Assembly: GCA_963721005.1 (NCBI GenBank)
Contig: CAVRHR010000006.1
Location: 124,001-188,000 of the forward strand
Direction: 5' to 3'
Length of the DNA stretch: 64,000 nucleotides
From: VAZQ01 sp963721005
Lineage (GTDB): Bacteria; Pseudomonadota; Alphaproteobacteria; Rhizobiales; Xanthobacteraceae
Positions 8,698 to 17,520 of the stretch are shown here, in pieces. Positions within the stretch are counted from its first letter, which is position 1, and each line of letters starts with the position of its first letter. A program made the position numbers and the translations under genes. The notes under the pieces were generated by a model, which searched no databases, was not told the origin of the DNA, and saw nothing but the letters and a program-made list of their open reading frames with translations.

Positions 8698-9462
8698 ATG
8701 ACCGAGTTGGAGGAGGGCGCCGAGGCGCCGGTCACCGCAAGCACCGTCGGCACGGTAAAAAAGCCCGCCAGGATGGTATGCGCGATCTCCGGCAAGGAGC
8801 GGCCGCGCCGCGAGATGATCGCGCTCGATGCGGTTCGGCCGAGCCTGGCCGAGCGGATCCGGCGCGACCGTCCCGATCTCGCCGCCGATGCGCTCATCAG
8901 CCTGGCCGAGCTGGCGCGGTTCCGTACCCTGTATGTGGAGGAGCTGCTGCTGGCGGAGAACGGCGAGCTGACCGAGCTCGATCGCCAGGTCGCCGAAAGC
9001 ATCGCCACCCACGAGACCCTGGCCGAGAACACCGACGAGGAATTCGAGGAGCAGTGGACGCTGGCCGAGCGGCTCTCCGATCACCTGGCGAGCTTCGGCG
9101 GCAGCTGGACCTTCATCATCCTGTTCGGGGTGGTCCTGGTGGTTTGGATGGGCTTCAACATCGTCGCCATCGAGGCGATCAAGTTCGACCCCTATCCCTA
9201 CATCCTGCTGAACCTGGTGCTCTCCACCTTGGCCGCCATCCAGGCGCCGATCATCATGATGAGCCAGAAGCGGCAGGAGGCCAAGGACCGGCTGCGGTCG
9301 CAGAACGACTACCAGGTCAACCTGAAGGCCGAGCTCGAGATCCGGCATTTGCATGAGAAGGTGGATCACCTTTTGTCGCGCCAATGGCAGCGCCTGGCCG
9401 AGATTCAGCAGATGCAGCTCGAATTGATGCACGATCTCAGCCGCAGCAGCCGGCGCACTTGA
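8698..9462 (+). CDS. DUF1003 membrane protein
   Basis: The 254-residue protein has an N-terminal soluble part that includes the segment MVCAISGKERPRREMI, then two membrane segments (WTFIILFGVVLVVWMGFNIV, about 139-158, and YILLNLVLSTLAAIQAPIIM, about 171-190), and a charged C-terminal helix. The core from FDPYPYILLNL through MMSQKRQ is the DUF1003 (COG4420) signature. Function is unknown; the family is an inner-membrane protein in many proteobacteria. The ATG at 8698 follows a GGAGAGGTTC ribosome-binding site. The longer frame from 8590 has none. Confidence 0.9.
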   Translation: MTELEEGAEAPVTASTVGTVKKPARMVCAISGKERPRREMIALDAVRPSLAERIRRDRPDLAADALISLAELARFRTLYVEELLLAENGELTELDRQVAESIATHETLAENTDEEFEEQWTLAERLSDHLASFGGSWTFIILFGVVLVVWMGFNIVAIEAIKFDPYPYILLNLVLSTLAAIQAPIIMMSQKRQEAKDRLRSQNDYQVNLKAELEIRHLHEKVDHLLSRQWQRLAEIQQMQLELMHDLSRSSRRT

Positions 9463-9771
9463 GCGCTTGGTGCCGCCGCGGGCGGAAGAAGCCAAGCCGA
9501 GGACGCGTACCGGCGGGCAATCCCGCGCCCTGGCAGAAAATCCGGCATTTCGGTCGATCTGCCGCGAATTGTCCGCAATGAGTCGTGATCCTTCCGGCCA
9601 ATTGGGCGGCCTTGACCCCGGAATCGAGCCGGTCGGCGGCGAATTCCACACCGATCGGGGGGCAGCGGCGTCAAGCCATCTGGAACCGTGCGCGTGCGAT
9701 CCCTATGATAGTGATCACGAGCGATCCACACCTTACCCCGCGTCCGAGGACAGCCGACCCGTCATCAAGCC
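9463..9771. other. Intergenic, nothing identified
   Basis: About 309 bp between the DUF1003 gene and clpS. Frames on both strands look like random GC-rich reading. No palindrome or terminator with a T run was found; the clpS promoter should lie here. Confidence 0.4.
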
Positions 9772-10167
9772 ATGAGAGCGAGAATTTGCGATAGGATGGC
9801 GGCAACGGACGCGCTGCCGCTGGCGCCCCGTCTGGGCGACGACGATCGGAAGCGCCGCGGCGATCCCGGGGCGCCCGGCACCTCGGTCATCAGCAAGACC
9901 AAGCCGCAGACCAAGCGGCCGAGTCTCTACCGGGTGCTGCTGCTCAACGACGACTACACCCCCATGGAGTTCGTGGTGCACGTCCTGGAGCGGTTTTTCA
10001 ACAAGGACCAGGAGGCCGCCTACCGCATAATGATGCATGTGCACCAGCACGGGATCGGGGAGTGCGGCATCTACACCTATGAGGTGGCGGAGACCAAGGT
10101 GACCCAGGTTATGGACTTTGCCCGAAAACATCAGCATCCTCTGCAATGCGTCATGGAGAAAAAGTGA
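9772..10167 (+). CDS. clpS: ATP-dependent Clp protease adaptor ClpS
   Basis: ClpS delivers N-degron substrates (proteins with Phe, Leu, Trp or Tyr at the N-terminus) to ClpAP. The core from YRVLLLNDDYTPMEFVVHVL to the end matches the whole ClpS fold, including the acidic NDD turn that contacts the N-terminal amine and the MHVHQHGIGECG stretch. A flexible N-terminus of about 45 residues, needed to feed substrates into ClpA, precedes it. The start could be 9772 or the in-frame ATG at 9796; neither has a strong ribosome-binding site. clpA follows after 211 bp, the usual alphaproteobacterial pairing. Confidence 0.95.
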   Translation: MRARICDRMAATDALPLAPRLGDDDRKRRGDPGAPGTSVISKTKPQTKRPSLYRVLLLNDDYTPMEFVVHVLERFFNKDQEAAYRIMMHVHQHGIGECGIYTYEVAETKVTQVMDFARKHQHPLQCVMEKK

Positions 10168-10178
10168 ACGCACAGTGG

Positions 10179-10243
10179 GTAGGGGCGGGCCTTGTGCCCG
10201 CCCTCTGCGAGGCGGGAGGGGCGACCACGAGGGTCGCCCCTAC
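10179..10243. repeat. Intergenic palindromic repeat between clpS and clpA
   Basis: Inverted repeat with outer arms GTAGGGGCG and CGCCCCTAC and an inner GGGCGGGC/GCCCGCCC hairpin. It has the look of a rhizobial intergenic mosaic element rather than a terminator, as no T run follows. Confidence 0.6.
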
Positions 10244-10378
10244 GAACGATCCGATCCCTTCAACTCCGGTTGAAGCATATGACTAGGTCCGAAAAAAAGC
10301 ATCTTCTGGGGGACGAGATCGCGCCATGGAAAAGTCCGAGCGCCGGGCCCATATAACGAGGACACACGGAACCCGATA

Positions 10379-12817
10379 ATGCCCACCTTTTCGCGCAGCC
10401 TAGAGCAATCCCTCCACCGGGCCTTGGCGCTCGCCAATGAACGGCACCATGAATATGCCACGCTCGAGCATCTCCTCTTGGCCCTGATCGACGATCAGGA
10501 CGCCGCCGCGGTGATGCGGGCGTGCAATGTCGACCTCGACAAGCTGCGCCGCAGCCTCACCGCCTATCTCGAATCCGAGCTGGAGAACCTGGTCAGCGAC
10601 GGCAACGAGGACTCCAAGCCGACCGCCGGCTTCCAGCGCGTCATCCAGCGCGCCGTGATCCATGTGCAGTCCTCCGGCCGCGAGGAGGTCACCGGCGCCA
10701 ATGTGCTGGTGGCGATCTTCGCCGAGCGCGAGAGCCATGCCGCCTATTTCCTGCAGGAGCAGGACATGACCCGCTACGACGCGGTCAATTATATCAGCCA
10801 CGGCATCGCCAAGCGGCCCGGCATGTCGGAATCCCGCCCGGTGCGCGGGGTCGACGAGGAGACCGATACCAAGTCCGGCGACGAGCCCAAGAAGAAGGGC
10901 GATGCGCTCGACGCCTATTGCGTCAACCTCAACAAGAAGGCGCGCGAGGGCAAGATCGATCCGCTGATCGGCCGCGAGGCCGAGATCAACCGCACCATCC
11001 AGGTGCTGTGCCGCCGGCAGAAGAACAACCCGCTGTTCGTCGGCGACGCCGGCGTCGGCAAGACCGCGATCGCCGAGGGCCTGGCGCGCCGCATCGTGCA
11101 TGGCGAGGTGCCCGACGTGCTCAAGGGCGCGACCGTGTTCGCCCTCGACATGGGCACGCTGCTCGCCGGCACCCGCTACCGCGGCGATTTCGAGGAGCGC
11201 CTGAAGCAGGTGATCAAGGAGCTCGAGGCCTATCCGGGCGCCATCATGTTCATCGACGAGATCCACACCGTGATCGGCGCCGGCGCCACCTCGGGCGGCG
11301 CCATGGATGCGTCCAACCTGCTCAAGCCGGCGCTCGCCTCCGGCACGGTGCGCTGCATCGGCTCGACCACCTACAAGGAATACCGGCAGTATTTCGAGAA
11401 GGACCGCGCGCTGGTGCGCCGGTTCCAGAAGATCGACATCAACGAGCCCTCGGTCGAGGACGCCATCAACATCCTCAAGGGCCTCAAGCCCTATTTCGAG
11501 GACTACCACAAGCTCAAATACACCGGCGAAGCCATCAAGGCGGCGGTGGAGCTCTCAGCGCGCTACATCCACGATCGCAAGCTGCCCGACAAGGCGATCG
11601 ACGTGATCGACGAATCCGGCGCCGCCCAGATGCTCTTGCCCGAGAGCCGGCGCAAGAAGACCATCGGCATCAAGGAGATCGAGACCACCATCGCCACCAT
11701 GGCGCGGATTCCGCCCAAGACCGTGTCGAAGGACGACGCCGCGGTGCTGCAACACCTGGACCAGACCCTCAAGACCGTTGTCTACGGCCAGGACAAGGCG
11801 ATCTCGGCGCTGTCGGCCTCGATCAAGCTGGCGCGTGCCGGCCTGCGCGAGCCGGAGAAGCCGATCGGCTGCTACCTGTTCTCGGGGCCGACCGGCGTCG
11901 GCAAGACCGAGGTCGCCAAGCAGCTCGCCGCCTCGCTCGGCGTCGAATTGATCCGCTTCGACATGTCGGAATACATGGAGCGCCACACCATCTCGCGCCT
12001 GATCGGCGCGCCGCCCGGCTATGTCGGCTTCGACCAGGGCGGCCTCCTGACCGACGGCGTCGACCAGCACCCGCACTGCGTGCTCCTCCTCGACGAGATC
12101 GAGAAGGCGCATCCGGATCTGTTCAACGTGCTGTTGCAGATCATGGACCACGGCAAGCTCACCGACCACAACGGCAAGCAGGTCGATTTCCGCAACGTGA
12201 TCCTGATCATGACCACCAATGCGGGCGCCGCCGATCTGGCCAAGCAGGCCTACGGCTTCACCAGGCACAAGCGCGAGGGCGACGACGTCGAGGCGATCAA
12301 CCGCATGTTCGCGCCCGAGTTCCGCAACCGCCTGGACGCCATCATCACCTTCGCGCATCTGAGCCCCGAGATTATCGCCCAGGTGGTGGAGAAGTTCGTG
12401 CTGCAGCTCGAGGCGCAGCTGAGCGACCGCGACGTCACCATCGAGCTGTCCGAAGAGGCCGCCAAGTGGCTGATCAAGCACGGCTACGACGAGCAGATGG
12501 GCGCCCGCCCCATGGCGCGCACCATCCAGGAGACGATCAAGAAGCCGCTCGCCGATGAGGTGCTGTTCGGGAAGCTCAAGTCCGGCGGCCATGTGCGGGT
12601 GATCGTTATCCCGGACGAGGAGACCGGCGTCGACAAGCTCGGCTTCGAGTATCTCGAAGGCCCGGTGACGCCCAAGCCGGAGAAGATTCCGCAGCCGCAC
12701 GCCAAGCCGAAGCGGCGTGCCGCAACGCCGCGGCGGAAGCCGACAGGCCCCAAGGGCGGCGACGACAGGCCGTCCCATCGCGGCTCGGTGCCGAAGGTGC
12801 CGCTGGTGAAGGTGTAG
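10379..12817 (+). CDS. clpA: ATP-dependent Clp protease ATP-binding subunit ClpA
   Basis: ClpA is the hexameric AAA+ unfoldase that feeds ClpP. The 812 residues show the double Clp_N repeat that docks ClpS (about 1-145), a first AAA module with Walker A GDAGVGKT (222-229) and Walker B IMFIDEIH, and a second module with Walker A GPTGVGKT (503-510), Walker B VLLLDEIEKAH and the C-terminal small domain. No long coiled-coil M domain is present, which separates it from ClpB. A basic Pro/Lys/Arg-rich tail of about 50 residues follows the second module, longer than in enterobacterial ClpA and probably disordered. Confidence 0.97.
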   Translation: MPTFSRSLEQSLHRALALANERHHEYATLEHLLLALIDDQDAAAVMRACNVDLDKLRRSLTAYLESELENLVSDGNEDSKPTAGFQRVIQRAVIHVQSSGREEVTGANVLVAIFAERESHAAYFLQEQDMTRYDAVNYISHGIAKRPGMSESRPVRGVDEETDTKSGDEPKKKGDALDAYCVNLNKKAREGKIDPLIGREAEINRTIQVLCRRQKNNPLFVGDAGVGKTAIAEGLARRIVHGEVPDVLKGATVFALDMGTLLAGTRYRGDFEERLKQVIKELEAYPGAIMFIDEIHTVIGAGATSGGAMDASNLLKPALASGTVRCIGSTTYKEYRQYFEKDRALVRRFQKIDINEPSVEDAINILKGLKPYFEDYHKLKYTGEAIKAAVELSARYIHDRKLPDKAIDVIDESGAAQMLLPESRRKKTIGIKEIETTIATMARIPPKTVSKDDAAVLQHLDQTLKTVVYGQDKAISALSASIKLARAGLREPEKPIGCYLFSGPTGVGKTEVAKQLAASLGVELIRFDMSEYMERHTISRLIGAPPGYVGFDQGGLLTDGVDQHPHCVLLLDEIEKAHPDLFNVLLQIMDHGKLTDHNGKQVDFRNVILIMTTNAGAADLAKQAYGFTRHKREGDDVEAINRMFAPEFRNRLDAIITFAHLSPEIIAQVVEKFVLQLEAQLSDRDVTIELSEEAAKWLIKHGYDEQMGARPMARTIQETIKKPLADEVLFGKLKSGGHVRVIVIPDEETGVDKLGFEYLEGPVTPKPEKIPQPHAKPKRRAATPRRKPTGPKGGDDRPSHRGSVPKVPLVKV

Positions 12818-13194
12818 GGCGTTACATTATCGGAGTAGGGACCACGCGGTGAGATTTCGTAGGGTGGGCAAAGGCGCTCTTGGCGCCGTGCCCACGCGAC
12901 GTTTCTCTCCAGCCTGGGTTACTGCGCGTGGGCACGGCGGATGCGGCCCGGCGCGTCAATCGAAGTGTCGGGGCCGCCTTTGCCCACCCTAGAGCAGATT
13001 CCGGTCGCTTTGACGCACGGTCTCTATGTCGTCATGCCCGGCCTTGTGCCGGGCACCCCACGTCTTTCACACCACAAAGCAAGGCGTGGGTGGCCGGGAC
13101 AAGCCCGGCCATGACGCACCGGGTGATCCCATGCAAACGAAACCCGCTCTAGGCGTTGCCCTCTCATTAAGAGTGCAGTGATCTCGTCAGCCGA
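12818..13194. repeat. Two adjacent dispersed palindromic elements downstream of clpA
   Basis: No gene. 12860-12992 is a roughly 130-bp element with terminal inverted repeats TAGGGTGGGCAAAGGCG and GCCTTTGCCCACCCTAG; a diverged copy lies at 37409-37569. 12990-13152 is a second element whose centre is a long imperfect hairpin (GTCATGCCCGGCCTTGTGCC / CCGGGACAAGCCCGGCCATGAC) and whose ends read GCAGATTCCGGTCGC and CCCGCTCTAG; its sister copy is at 17561-17722. Confidence 0.75.
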
Positions 13195-14052
13195 TCACTT
13201 CTTGTCGAAGTATTTTGTGCTGGGCGGCGGCTGCCCCTTCCGCGTCGGCATCAGGAGCCCGTCCGCACTCAGGTAATAAAGCTCCTTGCCGACGAAGACT
13301 TGCGAGTTGACCTCGGTACAAACCAATTCAGGCCATTCCGAAAGCGGATCCGCAATGCGGATGTATTTCTTGTCGACGGTCCAGGGCCGCATCAAGGCAT
13401 GGTCGAGGACCGTGATCTCGTCGTGCAGGATATTCGGATCGGCCTTGTCGAGATAAATACGTTCCTTGAAGACCGACTGATTGTCGCGGTGCAGCGGCAA
13501 GCCGCTGGAATCGTACACGCGAGGCCCCTTGAAATTGCGGGTCTCGACTTCGAGCACGTCGTACTTTCCATCCCCGTCCTCATCGACCCATCGCCCGATC
13601 GAGTAACCCGCAAAGGTCGGCTCCTCGTTTGCGGGCCAATCGCGTCCATCGGTAAAGACTCGGCGCAAGGGGTCGTAGTCGGCGATGATGATGTGGGTCA
13701 CGTCCGGCGCAATGATGAATTCCAACGGCCGGAAGGCGATCATCATCCAAGGCATCCCGGCTGCAACACACCGGGAATGCTCGGTGTTATTGCCTTGCCC
13801 GCCCGCTCGCTGGTCCGCCACGCTGTCCTCGAGAATTTTTTGATATTCGGGAGTCAACGGGGCGCGTTGCGCCAGCCCGTTCCCCTTCGTCTGATCGAAC
13901 GACGGAGGGCCGGGAACCCCACGGACGATGAACCTGGTCCATTGGCCTTTCAGGTTCGGGTACTTCGTCTCATCGAACGCTTGCGCGCCACCGATTGTGG
14001 AAAGCAGCACTACGACCTGGGCAACAATCCAGATCAAGCTTGGGTGAGGCAT
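13195..14052 (-). CDS. Secreted protein of unknown function, paralogue A of a divergent pair
   Basis: The 285-residue protein has a signal peptide (hydrophobic 6-20, cleavage after GGAQA). I do not recognise a named domain. It is clearly homologous along its length to the divergent gene at 14421-15254. Shared blocks are APLTPEYQ, GMP, a TDGR-WP motif, GYSIG, LE-ETR, LDKADP-I-H-EIT, PWTV and a YL--DGLLMP tail with PPP before the end. Two cysteines (in SRCVAAGMP and ELVCTEVN) are conserved in both copies and could form a disulfide, which fits an exported beta-rich protein. The gene is monocistronic as far as can be seen. Confidence 0.8.
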   Translation of the reverse strand: MPHPSLIWIVAQVVVLLSTIGGAQAFDETKYPNLKGQWTRFIVRGVPGPPSFDQTKGNGLAQRAPLTPEYQKILEDSVADQRAGGQGNNTEHSRCVAAGMPWMMIAFRPLEFIIAPDVTHIIIADYDPLRRVFTDGRDWPANEEPTFAGYSIGRWVDEDGDGKYDVLEVETRNFKGPRVYDSSGLPLHRDNQSVFKERIYLDKADPNILHDEITVLDHALMRPWTVDKKYIRIADPLSEWPELVCTEVNSQVFVGKELYYLSADGLLMPTRKGQPPPSTKYFDKK

Positions 14053-14420
14053 GATGATCCCCCTGGTGGATCGCGCGTTGAGCGCGGCAACGATAAACCA
14101 GGTAGTATCTCAAGACAACGCGGTCCGTGACGCTTCGCACGTTCGCGCGCGTACCGCACGCATTTGCACCACACCAACGAATGAAAAAGCTGCGGACCAA
14201 ACTCCTGCCGGCAAGACACAAGCTCGGGGCGCATGCCGATCGAGACCTTAAATGCAAATTCAAGGGCGGTGCGGACTTGCGCTAGACTAGGTGCTGCTCA
14301 AGCTTCCCGGCGGAGCTTGCCCCCTCCCACGCTCGCAAAAATCGAGCTATTCTCTGAAAAAAGGGGAATGATGTTGCGGGGCGTCGCTCGACGCTGCGCG
14401 GCGCACAATGGGGGAACGCC
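14053..14420. promoter_or_regulatory. Divergent intergenic region between the two paralogues
   Basis: A 368-bp region that must hold both divergent promoters. I see no convincing sigma-70 box pair or long palindrome; a short frame from 14233 has no homologue I recognise. Confidence 0.35.
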
Positions 14421-15254
14421 ATGCGTTACCGAAGCTCTGTCGTCGCGGTCGCGGCGCTGTTGTGCCTCTCCTTCGCGGCAAGCGCGCAAGACGCAAAGAG
14501 ATATTCGGCCTGGGAGGGCATGTGGGGCCGCGGAAGTCCGCCCGGGTCCTGGGATCCGACCAAGCCGCCGGGGCCGGGGCAACAAGCCCCGTTGACCCCT
14601 GAATACCAAGCCGTTTACGAGGCCAACCTGGCCAAGGCGCGGGCCGGTGTTGCGTTCGATCCGAAGTACACCTGCGGGCCGGTCGGCATGCCCCGGGTAA
14701 TGGCCCTGGGCACAATGGAATTCATCGTCAAGCCGACCGTCGTCTATATGCTGCTGGAGTCCACGAGCCCGCACCGGCGCATCTACACCGACGGGCGCGC
14801 CTGGCCCCGGGATATCGACCCAAGCTATGTCGGCTATTCCATCGGCAAGTGGCTCGGCACGGCTGACGATGGGGCCCCCACCGGGCTCGAGATCGAAACC
14901 CGCGCCATGAGGGGCCTGCGCCTGATGGACAATAGCGGTATACCGCTTGCGGGGGACGGCGAGACCGTCGTGAAGGAAAGGCTTTCCCTCGATAAAGCCG
15001 ACCCTGACATCATGCATACCGAGATCACCACCATCGATCATGCGTTTACGCACCCCTGGACGGTGTCGCGGTTCTACAAGCGCGTGCATGATGGCAGGCC
15101 GCAGGAAGACAATTGCGCGGAGGAAAACCGCATGATTGCGATCGGCGGCCGCATGTATCTCACGGACTCGGAGGGGTATCTGATGCCGCTCCAGAAGGAC
15201 GAGCCGCCGCCGGACCCGAAATTGTTCCAGAAATATTTTGGCGCGAAGAAGTGA
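14421..15254 (+). CDS. Secreted protein of unknown function, paralogue B of a divergent pair
   Basis: The 277-residue protein has a signal peptide (VVAVAALLCLSFAASAQ, cleavage about residue 22) and the same conserved blocks as the gene at 13195-14052: APLTPEYQ at the mature N-terminus, YTCGPVGMP, YTDGRAWP, YVGYSIGKW, LEIETRAMRG, LDKADPDIMHTEIT, HPWTV and a PPPDPKLFQKYF tail. The two conserved cysteines lie in YTCGP and DNCAEEN. By eye about 35-40% of positions are identical to paralogue A. The start at 14421 gives a standard leader. Function unknown. The gene converges on the metallo-beta-lactamase-fold gene at 15377-16315. Confidence 0.82.
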   Translation: MRYRSSVVAVAALLCLSFAASAQDAKRYSAWEGMWGRGSPPGSWDPTKPPGPGQQAPLTPEYQAVYEANLAKARAGVAFDPKYTCGPVGMPRVMALGTMEFIVKPTVVYMLLESTSPHRRIYTDGRAWPRDIDPSYVGYSIGKWLGTADDGAPTGLEIETRAMRGLRLMDNSGIPLAGDGETVVKERLSLDKADPDIMHTEITTIDHAFTHPWTVSRFYKRVHDGRPQEDNCAEENRMIAIGGRMYLTDSEGYLMPLQKDEPPPDPKLFQKYFGAKK

Positions 15255-15376
15255 TGATCGTGGAATGAATGAAATTGCAGCGGCGGCAGAGGTCCGTGGT
15301 GCAATCAACGGCGCAAAATCATCGCGGACCGGAGCACCCCCGGGATGCGCCGGTGCTGAGACTCAGCTTGCCACCG

Positions 15377-16315
15377 TCAAGATCGTTTGAACGAGTTGTA
15401 CGCATTCCGGATGAAATTGACCGAGCCCTGCTCGTTGCCGGCCCACTTGGCATCGAGGTCCGCAAAGGGCTTGGCCGCCACCGCCTCCTCCTCGGTCATG
15501 CCCTTGCCGACCATGGCCGCCATGCGGTCGCGCGCCGTCGCCAGCATGTCCCGGAACGCGGATACTCCCGCCCTGCCGGCCACCGCGCCGCCGCGACTTG
15601 ATGCGATCTTGGTCTCGGGGTTGGCCAGCTTGAGGAAGGCTTCGTTGGCACGGACCATGCCACGGATGTCGCCGCCATTGGCGTAGTCGATCATCGGATA
15701 GACGCCGTTGTTGTAGAAGAGATCGCCTGTGAAAATTACGTTGGCATCCGCGAGATGGATCCAGCTGTCCCCGTCGGTATGCGCGTTGGTGGCATGGGTG
15801 AGAAGCGCTTCGCGGCCGCGGATAGTCACGATCTTGGTGCCGCCCACATAGGTCTCGCTAGGGATCGCATCCGCGGGCGCGGGTGCGCTCTTGTTGTAAT
15901 TGAGGCTGTTGGTGGTGCCGGCAAGGAGCCGCACACGCACATTGTCCTGCGCCACGACGATGGCGCCGTCCCGATGGAACGACGCGTTTCCGCCGGTCTG
16001 CTCGCCATGGAAATGGGTATCGACGAGATACTTGATGGGAAGATTCGCGTTGCCGGTAATGGCGGCCTTGATCTTGTCGTGCAGCGGCGCGAGCTCGGCG
16101 TCCACCATGATGATGCCATCGTCGCCGATCACCACGAGGATGTTGCCGCCCTGGCCCTCGAGCATGTAGGTCTTGCGGCCGAGGTCGGTGGTCTTGATCT
16201 GCGCCAGCGAGGGATCGGGCCGCTGCGCCCTGGCGGCGCCCGCCGCGAGCATCGTCGCGGCGGTCAGTTGCACCAGGGCGACCCGACGGTTGATCCGATC
16301 ATTGATCCGGGTCAT
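15377..16315 (-). CDS. Metallo-beta-lactamase-fold protein with altered metal ligands
   Basis: The 312-residue exported protein has a leader (VALVQLTAATMLAAGAARAQ) and an MBL fold of the SoxH/quinoprotein-associated type: NILVVIGDDGIIMVDAEL, then the metal loop, then HTDGDSWIHL, FTGDLFYNN and an AFRDML helix. In active members the loops read HxHxDH and PGHG. Here the first reads THFHGEQTGGN (Asp to Glu, His to Gln) and the second reads ASSRGGAVAG, with Arg where the metal-binding His should be. Metal binding and hydrolysis are therefore doubtful, although the frame is intact and the rest of the fold is well kept. Confidence 0.88.
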   Translation of the reverse strand: MTRINDRINRRVALVQLTAATMLAAGAARAQRPDPSLAQIKTTDLGRKTYMLEGQGGNILVVIGDDGIIMVDAELAPLHDKIKAAITGNANLPIKYLVDTHFHGEQTGGNASFHRDGAIVVAQDNVRVRLLAGTTNSLNYNKSAPAPADAIPSETYVGGTKIVTIRGREALLTHATNAHTDGDSWIHLADANVIFTGDLFYNNGVYPMIDYANGGDIRGMVRANEAFLKLANPETKIASSRGGAVAGRAGVSAFRDMLATARDRMAAMVGKGMTEEEAVAAKPFADLDAKWAGNEQGSVNFIRNAYNSFKRS

Positions 16316-16531
16316 AGGCGTCCTCCATGATTATTTGCCGCTTGCGCGGACAGGCATCGTCCGATCGTCACGAGACGGCGCCAAGCGTCGGAGCGGATGT
16401 CACACAATGCCACGTTTTGCACCGCGACTGAAGGGTCTGCGCCGCTACCCCCGCGGAAAGGATTACCGGCAGCTGGTCCAGGAAAGCCGCCTGCGGTGCG
16501 GCGATCGCAGCCCTTGCCGGGACGCACCCGT

Positions 16532-17410
16532 TCATTCGATCACCTCGTCGGCGCGCCGCCGGACCGCCTCGGGGATTGCGAGGCTGAGCGCCTTGGCGGT
16601 CGTCAGGTTGATGACCATTTCGAAGCGTGTCGAGGTCTCAACGGGCAAATCGCCCGGTGCGGTGCCGGTGAGGATTTTGTGCACGAAGGTCGCAGCACGG
16701 CGACCGCACCAACCCAGGTCGACACCAGCGCTGATCAGTCCGCCGGCTTCCACGAACTCGCGGTCCCCGTAGACTGTCGGAAGCCCGCTTGCCGCGAGGA
16801 GGGCGACAACTTGCCGGCGCTCATCGAGCAGCATTGCGGTCTGCAATGCGATGACCACTTCCACCCGCTCGCTCGCCAGCGTCGCGATAGCGCCCTCGAT
16901 GTCCGCCGGCGTGACAATCGCCGGGGTGATGATCTTGACACCCAGTGCCCCGACTGCCCCCTCCAGCTCTCGTCGCCAGGACGGGGCCTTCGGACCGGCC
17001 ATGTTCCCGAGGATGCCGACGCTAGCGGCGCCGGGCACGATTTCGCGAGCAAGCTCAATTTGCTTGCGGGGCAGCCCGTCCACGTCAGGCATGATTCCGG
17101 TCACATTGCCGCCTGGCCGCGCCACGCTCGCGACCAACCCCAGGCTCACCGGCTCGGCAAGCGCTGCCGACACGATCGGGATCGTCTCCGTTGCTCTCCT
17201 CGCGGCCACTGCCTCAACCATCGCGGGCGCCATAATCACCGCTGGGTTGAGCCGAACCAAGTCCTCCGCAAGCGCATCCAATCGTTCCAGGTGATTCTCC
17301 GCGAAGCGATATACAATGTCGACGTTGCGGCCTCCATAATAACCGAGGTCCCGCATCTCCTCCTGAAATCCTGAGATCAGAGGCAATCTCCCATAGGAGC
17401 CTGCTGACAA
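16532..17410 (-). CDS. ABC transporter substrate-binding protein (PF04392 type), 5' end frameshifted
   Basis: The 292-residue frame matches the ABC_sub_bind family (PF04392/DUF534): GFQEEMRDLGY, NVDIVYRFAENHLERL, IPIVSAALAEPVSLGLV, ARPGGNVTGI, PTVYGDREFVEAGGL and the DLPVE tail. The frame can only begin at a TTG (17410) inside the mature protein. The missing leader lies just upstream in another frame (see 17419-17520), and in-frame codons before the TTG read RPLIACLSAG, a typical start of the mature domain. A one-base loss around 17420-17440 would explain this. Members usually sit beside permease and ATPase genes; none are here, so this orphan may be decaying. Confidence 0.8.
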   Translation of the reverse strand: MSAGSYGRLPLISGFQEEMRDLGYYGGRNVDIVYRFAENHLERLDALAEDLVRLNPAVIMAPAMVEAVAARRATETIPIVSAALAEPVSLGLVASVARPGGNVTGIMPDVDGLPRKQIELAREIVPGAASVGILGNMAGPKAPSWRRELEGAVGALGVKIITPAIVTPADIEGAIATLASERVEVVIALQTAMLLDERRQVVALLAASGLPTVYGDREFVEAGGLISAGVDLGWCGRRAATFVHKILTGTAPGDLPVETSTRFEMVINLTTAKALSLAIPEAVRRRADEVIE

Positions 17411-17418
17411 GCAGGCAA

Positions 17419-17520
17419 TCAGTGGGCGATTTGACGAATCTGCGCACGCGCCGAAAGCGGCCAGGCCGCAGCCGCGCCGCCGAGGAGGAGGAATTCGCGT
17501 CGTCTGATGTGGCCGGTCAT
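17419..17520 (-). pseudogene. Detached Tat-like leader of the ABC binding protein
   Basis: The frame from ATG 17520 reads MTGHIRRREFLLLGGAAAAW and ends at a TGA 33 codons later, just after ARAQIRQIAH. RRREFLLLGG is a Tat-type leader typical of PF04392 proteins. The distance from 17520 to the downstream frame at 17410 is 110 bp, one short of a multiple of three, so adding one base restores a continuous protein of about 329 residues. Confidence 0.75.

Noticed and set aside
10522..12558. 678-codon frame within clpA in another frame
   Set aside because: Arg/Ala/Pro-rich shadow of clpA codon bias; no start site or homology.
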